Source: Sphaerochaetaceae bacterium
GTDB taxonomy: Bacteria > Spirochaetota > Spirochaetia > Sphaerochaetales > Sphaerochaetaceae
Direction: 5' to 3'
DNA: 12,442 nucleotides
NCBI GenBank assembly: GCA_016302165.1
Contig: JAEDOD010000051.1
Span: 1 to 12,442 of the forward strand
Shown here: piece after piece, positions 7,361-12,442 of the stretch
How the letters are laid out: each line of letters starts with the position of its first letter
Numbering within the stretch: position 1 is the first letter of the stretch
Translations under genes and position numbers: made by a program
Notes under the pieces: model-generated
The model's database searches: none
Told to the model about the DNA's origin: nothing
Seen by the model: the letters and a program-made list of their open reading frames with translations, nothing else

Positions 7361-8854
7361 TTATCTCATGATTGTGGAATCACCGGCGTGGCCGTTGGTT
7401 CCATCATAGACCTCATTCTTCATGGAAAGGTGGACAGCACCTACCTTGAATGTAAGAGGAAGAGCCAGGATGTTCGGGTTCTCAGGAAGATACTTTCTCT
7501 GAGCATCAGCGAGTGCTTCCTCGAATGTAGCCCTAGTCTTGAGGCCCATTCCTCTTGCGATTCCAGGCTCTCTGGCTCCTACGATGTAGATTGCAGAAGT
7601 GTTCATCTCTGCAATGTGGCCGCAGCTCATCATGGAGAAGCCATGGAAAGGATGGAAAGCATTGCAGAAGCGATACTTCCTGATGTACTCCTCGTTTGTA
7701 GCGAAGTACTCGCCGTACCTGTTCATGTCTGGAAGAATGTTGTTGTAGTCATGCTGGAACATGTTGTACAGCTCCCTGAGGTATGGCCATCTCTCATCAT
7801 GGAAGTAGCCGTCACAGATTGAGGAGACGATGAACACGCAGCGGTCAGACATGATCCTCTTATGTCTGATGACCTGGGCAGAAAGAGCCTGCATCATCTG
7901 GATTGGGTTTGTTCCCATTCCGTTTCCATAGTGGAAGTTTGTAGGCATACCGAAGACTATGCAGTCATACTTCTTCTCAGCAAATGGCACGTAGGTGCGC
8001 TTGTCTGCACAGGCCCAGGATACTGGCTGCATCTCCTTGGCGTAGCCTGAGAATATGGCTATCTGACGGGATGAGGAGTCCAGGACAGCGTCAACACAGA
8101 AGAACTTCTTTCCCATCTTCTCTTCCATGAACATACCCTGCTCGTCGAACTTGTTCCTCATTTCAGACTTTCCTGATACAGGCACAAAGTCCTTCCTGTG
8201 CATGACGGATGGAACATGGTGGGCAGCAATGCTCTTCCAGTGGGTTATACCACAGGAGCAGTGCTTATAGCCGCCGCTGTATCCGCCGTATGGGTTTCCG
8301 GAAGTGTGTCCGATCATGATGGCAACGTCAGAGTCGTAGACATACTTATTCATGATCACATGGTCACCGCCGTCTGTGTATCCAAGGTCCACAAGGTGCT
8401 CATAGTCTTCACTGTCGTGGCTGGTCAGAAGGCCATAGGGATAGAACTCGTTGAAAAGATCCTGGCCAAGAATCTGCTTCATCTCAGCTTCTGTTGCCCT
8501 TGGATGAAGGCCGTTGGAGATTATGAGGAGAATATCCTTCTTCTCTACACCAACGCTGTAAAGCTCATTAAGGATACAGCGCATGGCCACCTTTCTGTGG
8601 CTAGTTGGCTGGCATCCACCCTTCACGATGTCAGGGATGATGATGGTGACCTTGCTTCCCTTGTGGGCAAGCTCAGTGATTGTAGGCATTCCGATAGGGT
8701 TTCTGATAGACTCCATGGTTGCCGCATACAGGGAGTCCCAGTCCTGTGGAAGTGGCTCGGGATCCTTGATTGTCTCTCCAGGAATGAAGACGTCGGTGTA
8801 GTCTGGCAGTACTGCAGACATGGTTCCTTCGCCGTACTCGAAATTCAGCTTCAT
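7361..8854 (-). CDS. LarA-family (DUF2088) nickel-pincer racemase/epimerase homologue
   Basis: This 497-residue cytoplasmic protein belongs to the lactate-racemase superfamily, whose members racemise or epimerise 2-hydroxy acids with a nickel-pincer nucleotide made by LarB, LarC and LarE (none in this window). It is longer than lactate racemase, which is near 420 residues. Recognisable family motifs are SNGLHPRATEAEM with His117, matching the catalytic His108; GGYSGGYKH with Lys197, matching the pincer-binding Lys184; and AHH at 211-213, matching His200. Differences suggest another substrate. The DITRPTP-like loop is DIVKGGCQPTSH at 75-86, with Lys where Arg75 is expected and three extra residues. 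The ligand His174 has no counterpart at the usual spacing before Lys197, the nearest His being 183. The usual Gln/Lys pair region reads TNPIQMMQALS near 315-325. GGAGGAAC precedes the ATG, which overlaps the isomerase stop by four bases. Residue matching was done by eye. Confidence 0.8.
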   Translation of the reverse strand: MKLNFEYGEGTMSAVLPDYTDVFIPGETIKDPEPLPQDWDSLYAATMESIRNPIGMPTITELAHKGSKVTIIIPDIVKGGCQPTSHRKVAMRCILNELYSVGVEKKDILLIISNGLHPRATEAEMKQILGQDLFNEFYPYGLLTSHDSEDYEHLVDLGYTDGGDHVIMNKYVYDSDVAIMIGHTSGNPYGGYSGGYKHCSCGITHWKSIAAHHVPSVMHRKDFVPVSGKSEMRNKFDEQGMFMEEKMGKKFFCVDAVLDSSSRQIAIFSGYAKEMQPVSWACADKRTYVPFAEKKYDCIVFGMPTNFHYGNGMGTNPIQMMQALSAQVIRHKRIMSDRCVFIVSSICDGYFHDERWPYLRELYNMFQHDYNNILPDMNRYGEYFATNEEYIRKYRFCNAFHPFHGFSMMSCGHIAEMNTSAIYIVGAREPGIARGMGLKTRATFEEALADAQRKYLPENPNILALPLTFKVGAVHLSMKNEVYDGTNGHAGDSTIMR

Positions 8855-9687
8855 TTTGTTCCTCCCAGGTATGTCCTGATGATGTCGATGTATTCGTCGG
8901 GATAGAATCCGATCTCTCCCTTGAACCTTGTAAGAGCGATGAGGCCGCCGTCGATCTCATCGATGGATGCCAGCATCTCAGCGTTATCTGTCTTGAGGCC
9001 GCCACCGTAGACTACGTCCAGTCCTCCTGTGGTCTCCTTTACGAACTTGGCAACCTTTGTGATGTAAGGCTTATCTGCAGGAGTCTTTCCTGGACCGATA
9101 GACCATACAGGCTCATAGGCCACAGCCACCCTCTCCTTATCTGCCCCATTGAGGCCGATGGAGAGCTGCTCACCTAGAACTTTATCCCACTCTGCAAGTT
9201 CAGTATCCTTTTCACCGATGCAGTAAAGCACCTTCAGTCCTGCCTTCTGGGCTGCAAGCACTTCTTTATTTAGGATTCTATTCACAGCAGAAGTGTCAGT
9301 AACACCAGCTTCGCCAAGGATTGCAGCAAGCTTGTTCCTTTCCTCGCAGTGGCCAATGAGAGCATAAGTGCAGCCAATCTCTGCTGCAGCGTTTCCTGTG
9401 AGAGAAGTTGTGAAGGCTCCAAAAGGTCCACCGACAGCTGTATCTGCCCAGTGGAGGCCCTGTGTGCCCACTTCTATTGGGGAATCCTCGCCCTTCGAAG
9501 AGCATGCTGGAATCAAGTGAGCTTCCGGAAAGAACATTGCGAACTCAGTTCCAGTGAACTCCTTAAGCTTCTCTTCTGTGGCTTTTACGATGTAAGAGCC
9601 CCATTGCCGGATGGGAGAAATGGAGTTTACTCCACCCTTCTCCCTAGGAATATCAAATCTCTTTAGATTAAGGTATATGTGCTTCAT
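8851..9687 (-). CDS. Divergent triosephosphate-isomerase-family protein
   Basis: This 278-residue TIM-barrel protein is somewhat longer than the usual 250. Catalytic residues of triosephosphate isomerase are retained: Asn7 and Lys9 in YLNLKRF, His113 in ALIGHCEERN, and Glu192 in AYEPVWSIGPGKTP, whose following residues form the flexible loop 6. Phosphate-binding elements differ. The usual YGGSV is YGGGL (227-231), and the usual GGAS phosphate loop is replaced by DGGLIALTRF (246-255), followed by an unusual EIGFYPDEY. The Arg after the His-x-Glu motif is also Glu. It may interconvert dihydroxyacetone phosphate and glyceraldehyde phosphate, or act on a related sugar phosphate such as a tetrulose phosphate, as known TIM-like isomerases do. 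The start has GAGGAAAAGAA in front and lies nine bases after the phosphofructokinase stop. The housekeeping tpiA is probably elsewhere. Confidence 0.8.
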   Translation of the reverse strand: MKHIYLNLKRFDIPREKGGVNSISPIRQWGSYIVKATEEKLKEFTGTEFAMFFPEAHLIPACSSKGEDSPIEVGTQGLHWADTAVGGPFGAFTTSLTGNAAAEIGCTYALIGHCEERNKLAAILGEAGVTDTSAVNRILNKEVLAAQKAGLKVLYCIGEKDTELAEWDKVLGEQLSIGLNGADKERVAVAYEPVWSIGPGKTPADKPYITKVAKFVKETTGGLDVVYGGGLKTDNAEMLASIDEIDGGLIALTRFKGEIGFYPDEYIDIIRTYLGGTK

Positions 9688-9696
9688 TTCTTTTCC

Positions 9697-10854
9697 TCAT
9701 CTGAAGATAGCAAAGTCCGGAGCGCTTCCCATCAGCGGAGAGCAATACTCGAAGAACTTGTCTGAAATCTTGTTTGAACCCTCTATCCATTCCAGAGGGA
9801 ACTTCTTCTCCACGTTGGCAACAAGGCTAAGTGGCACCAGGTCAAGGGTGAACTTGAAGCCCTCTGTTCTGTCTGCAACAATGCTTACCATACTTCCAGT
9901 CTTACCTGCTGCAGCAGCTTCAACAGCCCTCTTTCCTACAGCATAGGCCTCTTCCCTATCTACCTCAGACTGATAGGCGATGGAAGTGCGTCCAATGAGA
10001 CCAGGCTTTTCTGACCTGGACTTCAGGCCCACCTTATCCATGATCTGACGGGAGATGAACTCTCCAACTCCTCCAGCAACCTTATGGCCGAATCCGTCAA
10101 CGATGCCTGTGTCTGCCAATGGGTTTCCGTCCAGGCCACATAAGCCTTCGCTAACTGTAACAAGGCATCCCCTGCCCTTGCTGTAGGCCTTCTCGATGTC
10201 ACGAAGCATCTCGTCCACATCCACCAGCTTTTCAGGAAGGTATGTAAGAACTTCGCAGTTTGTGACTCTGGCTGCCAGAGCGGAGGCTGCTGTTACCCAG
10301 CCTGCGTTTCTTCCCATCAATTCCATTACAACAACATGTATTGGAAGGCCGTTGGCGTCTAAAGCAAGCTCAGAAGCGTTGATGGCTGCATAGCGGGCAG
10401 CAGAGCCGAAGCCTGGGCAGTTGTCGGTATGGGCCAGGTCGTTATCCATTGTCTTTGGAATTCCGATGACCTGCAGGTCCAGTCCTTCCTTCTCAGCAAG
10501 AATGGAAATCTTGTTGCATGTGTCCATGCTGTCATTTCCGCCATTGTAGAAGAAGACTCCGATGTCATTCTTCTTCATGCACTCGATGACAGCTGGATAA
10601 TCCTTATCGCTAAGCTTCCTGCGGCAGCTTCCGATGGCTGTTGCAGGAGTATGGGAAAGCTTTCCTACAGTTGAGGAAGGGATATTAGTCAAATCCAACA
10701 GGTCGTTCTTCAATATGCCTTCAGCACCGAACTTAGCACCATAGATCTTACCGAAGCCGCCGTTTACCCTGGCTGTCTCTATCACACCCTGGAGGGATGT
10801 GTTGATTACAGCTGTAGGGCCGCCACCATGGGCTACAAGTATGTTCTTTCCCAT
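9697..10854 (-). CDS. pfp: Pyrophosphate-type 6-phosphofructokinase
   Basis: This 385-residue cytoplasmic enzyme of the phosphofructokinase family phosphorylates fructose 6-phosphate to the 1,6-bisphosphate, reversibly when pyrophosphate is the donor. Motifs in order are GGPTAVIN (11-18), the donor site GGNDS (105-109), PKTMDND (133-139) with the catalytic Asp137, a TDNCPGFGSAARY segment, and the substrate-binding MELMGRNAGW (177-186). Asp at the second variable position of the GG.DS motif and Lys134 in PKT are the known markers of pyrophosphate rather than ATP use. Some relatives also take sedoheptulose 7-phosphate, so this cannot be excluded. The ATG shares one base with the aldolase stop (TGATG), so translation is probably coupled, and AGGAAGG within the aldolase end supplies the ribosome-binding site. 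Confidence 0.9.
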   Translation of the reverse strand: MGKNILVAHGGGPTAVINTSLQGVIETARVNGGFGKIYGAKFGAEGILKNDLLDLTNIPSSTVGKLSHTPATAIGSCRRKLSDKDYPAVIECMKKNDIGVFFYNGGNDSMDTCNKISILAEKEGLDLQVIGIPKTMDNDLAHTDNCPGFGSAARYAAINASELALDANGLPIHVVVMELMGRNAGWVTAASALAARVTNCEVLTYLPEKLVDVDEMLRDIEKAYSKGRGCLVTVSEGLCGLDGNPLADTGIVDGFGHKVAGGVGEFISRQIMDKVGLKSRSEKPGLIGRTSIAYQSEVDREEAYAVGKRAVEAAAAGKTGSMVSIVADRTEGFKFTLDLVPLSLVANVEKKFPLEWIEGSNKISDKFFEYCSPLMGSAPDFAIFR

Positions 10855-12011
10855 CAGATGCCTGCCTTCCTGTATCTTTCAGCCATTTCGTCAAGTGTAA
10901 CCAATTCAATGAGAGGAGCCTTTCCATAGGAACCGAACTGGATGATCAGGGAACCTACAGCTTCCTTGACACCAGCTTCCATTCTCTCAAAGAGAAGTCT
11001 TGTGTCATCATCATTGATGTTGCCATACATGACAGCGTCCATCACTGGAGGAAGGAATACTCTTGGGTCGAAGGCAGATGGATTCTTTACCATAAGCTCA
11101 TATACAGGTCCGATGGATGGACTGTTCTTCAGCTCAGGCTTATCCCTGAAGAGCTCACGGAAGTTTCTTGTGACAGCAAGGCGGATATCTGTATCAACGT
11201 TGATCTTTCCGATTCCGCACTTGGCAACTTCCTGAAGCTGCTCGATCTTGATTCCATATGCGTTCTGGACATCTCCGCCCAGGGCATTGATTTCCTTGAC
11301 AATGTACTGTGGAACTGTGGAAGAGCCGTGGCTTACCAGTACTCCCTGGATTCCTTCATGCATCATGCACTCTTTTGTAGCGATGGCAATCTCTTTTCTG
11401 ATGACAGTGTTTGCTCCCTTGTTGGCGCCATGCTTGGTGCCGTAGGAGATTGCAAGAGCGTCAACCTTAGTCTTTTTGAAGAACTCAACAGCATCCAAAG
11501 GATTAGTGTATGTGCTTGTGGCGGCGAACACATGGTCCTCTACTCCAGCCAGCACTCCCAGCTCTCCTTCTACTGTAACACCTCTTTCGTGTGCATACTT
11601 TACAACTTCTCTTGTGAGCTCAATGTTCTCCTCGAAAGGCAGAGAGGAACCATCGATCATGACAGATGTATATCCGCCGTCGATTGCAGCCTTACATGAA
11701 TCGAAGTTCTTGCCATGGTCAAGATGGAGAGCCACAGGGATAGGGGAAGATACTGCATACTTCTTCACTGCTTCCGCAATGTTCCTTGCTCCAACCTTCT
11801 TGTCTTCCAGAGTAGCGTTCTGGAAGTCTGTCCTTCCGCCCATGAAGCCATTGGCGAGGTCTGCTCCCTGCAGAATCGCTGCGCTCCTGAACATTTCGTG
11901 GACTTCGATGACCGCCTTTGCCTGTGCAACTGCGTTCACGTTGAATGCTCCCTGTGCATAGCAGTACTTGTCTGTTGCATCGAGGATGGCTTTCATAGGT
12001 ACTAGTGACAT
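10854..12011 (-). CDS. fba: Class II (zinc) fructose-bisphosphate aldolase
   Basis: This 385-residue cytoplasmic aldolase reversibly cleaves fructose 1,6-bisphosphate to dihydroxyacetone phosphate and glyceraldehyde 3-phosphate. Class II features are GAFNVN (21-26), the catalytic Asp98 and zinc ligand His99 in LHLDHGKNFD, EGELG with Glu150, YGTKHGANKG with zinc ligand His194, VSHGSS with zinc ligand His228, and KINVDTD (269-275). At 385 residues it is longer than the Bacillus (about 285) and E. coli (about 359) enzymes; the extra length is mainly C-terminal. Related aldolases accept other ketose bisphosphates such as sedoheptulose or tagatose bisphosphate, so the true substrate is open. The start is supported by AAGGAG about nine bases upstream. 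It is the first gene of the four-gene operon. Confidence 0.9.
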   Translation of the reverse strand: MSLVPMKAILDATDKYCYAQGAFNVNAVAQAKAVIEVHEMFRSAAILQGADLANGFMGGRTDFQNATLEDKKVGARNIAEAVKKYAVSSPIPVALHLDHGKNFDSCKAAIDGGYTSVMIDGSSLPFEENIELTREVVKYAHERGVTVEGELGVLAGVEDHVFAATSTYTNPLDAVEFFKKTKVDALAISYGTKHGANKGANTVIRKEIAIATKECMMHEGIQGVLVSHGSSTVPQYIVKEINALGGDVQNAYGIKIEQLQEVAKCGIGKINVDTDIRLAVTRNFRELFRDKPELKNSPSIGPVYELMVKNPSAFDPRVFLPPVMDAVMYGNINDDDTRLLFERMEAGVKEAVGSLIIQFGSYGKAPLIELVTLDEMAERYRKAGI

Positions 12012-12072
12012 CTTCTTATCTCCTTATTGTGTATATAGTTATAAACAAATCATCCCTTTATGAAGAATTAGG

Positions 12073-12104
12073 AACAAGTTATTTGTTAAATCATTTAATT
12101 AAAT
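12073..12104. repeat. Two adjacent palindromes upstream of the aldolase operon
   Basis: ATTTAATTAAAT (12093-12104) is a perfect 12-bp palindrome that overlaps the possible transcription start. AACAA-GTTAT-TTGTT (12073-12087) is a 5-5-5 inverted repeat just inside the leader. Either could be a repressor operator. Neither matches a known consensus that I can name with confidence. Confidence 0.3.
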
Positions 12105-12131
12105 ACTATCATCCTTTTTCCTATATAGCAA
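12103..12131 (-). promoter_or_regulatory. Possible promoter of the aldolase operon
   Basis: On the minus strand TTGCTA (12131-12126), a 17-base spacer and TAGTAT (12108-12103) give a four-plus-four match to sigma70 boxes. This would start RNA near 12096 with a leader of about 85 bases. The whole 12012-12272 gap is AT-rich and offers other weak candidates, so this is tentative. Confidence 0.3.
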
Positions 12132-12272
12132 GTAAATAACTCAGCAATTGAATCACATAGAATTCCAACTTAACATCCTAAACTCTCTTCAGCCTTTATC
12201 TTCTTGGCTCTTTTATCCAGATTAATAACTTCTTAAAGTATTAAAGATTATCCAACATAAAGCATATATGGG

Positions 12273-12442
12273 CTATTCCAGTTTCATCTGGTCTTCCTTT
12301 GCCCTCCTGATTAGGGCCATCAGCATCATACCTCCCAGGCCTTCCTTATAGCGGCGAAGTATATCTGTCCGGGTCTCCTCATCCAGCCCCGCTGTAAGCT
12401 TCTCTACCAGGCTGAGGCGGATTCGGTTGTCTACCTTCCTTG
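12273..12442 (-). CDS. C-terminal end of an unknown protein, cut by the window edge
   Basis: The minus strand has an open frame of 55 codons running in from the right edge and ending in TAG at 12275-12273. The visible part is rich in charged and Leu/Met residues and helical in character, with DEETRTDILRRYKEG and then GGMMLMALIRRAKED before the final QMKLE. I do not recognise the family. The frame is convincing because codon use resembles the neighbouring genes and the AT-rich intergenic region begins right after the stop. It reads in the same direction as the aldolase operon, but a 261-base gap separates them, so a shared transcript is unlikely to be obligatory. Confidence 0.65.
   Translation of the reverse strand, partial: RKVDNRIRLSLVEKLTAGLDEETRTDILRRYKEGLGGMMLMALIRRAKEDQMKLE

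Noticed and set aside
7331..8905. Long rightward open frames (163 and 235 codons) opposite the LarA-like gene
   Set aside because: They lie fully antisense to a gene with clear family motifs and their translations are Val/His/Ser-rich without recognisable features.
12170..12232. Leftward 20-codon frame with protein-like composition (INLDKRAKKIKAEESLGC)
   Set aside because: No start codon and too short to separate from chance in this AT-rich gap.

Overview
The window most likely comes from a spirochaete, probably a host-associated anaerobe of the Sphaerochaeta/Treponema kind. The grounds are two lipoprotein signal peptides whose lipobox has Ser directly before the Cys (LFSC, TISC), which is typical of spirochaetes, a pyrophosphate-type phosphofructokinase, BspA-type and Listeria-Bacteroides-type repeat lipoproteins, and an LPP20-like C-terminal domain. 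The phylum call is an inference; no rRNA or other marker gene is present.

Layout, left to right. (1) Positions 1-285: the first codons of a leftward gene that runs off the edge, then an intergenic stretch with AT-rich inverted repeats and a leftward open frame that looks like a decayed gene end. (2) 285-1148: a rightward EamA-family drug/metabolite transporter. (3) 1181-6189: two leftward lipoprotein genes, a 1267-residue protein built of about twelve GW-type beta-repeats, followed by a coiled-coil plus BspA leucine-rich-repeat lipoprotein. They are separated by 44 bases that contain a perfect 9-bp hairpin, and a good sigma70-like promoter lies upstream of the first gene. (4) 6476-7261: a rightward TauE/SafE permease with its own terminator. 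(5) 7361-12011: a tightly packed leftward operon, class II fructose-bisphosphate aldolase, then PPi-type 6-phosphofructokinase, a divergent triosephosphate-isomerase homologue, and a LarA-family (DUF2088) nickel-pincer racemase/epimerase homologue. Its junctions are a 1-base overlap, a 9-base gap and a 4-base ATGA overlap, and it ends in a clear terminator that faces the permease terminator. (6) 12273-12442: the C-terminal end of a leftward protein of unknown function.

The most interesting unit is the four-gene operon. Aldolase, PPi-phosphofructokinase and an isomerase are glycolytic chemistry, but the isomerase has lost several standard phosphate-binding residues and the LarA homologue departs from lactate racemase at catalytic positions. 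Together with the translational coupling, this suggests a dedicated route in which a 2-hydroxy acid or sugar acid, or a non-standard sugar phosphate, is fed towards triose phosphates. The substrate cannot be read from the sequence. The two lipoproteins probably form a co-expressed cell-surface or periplasmic pair.
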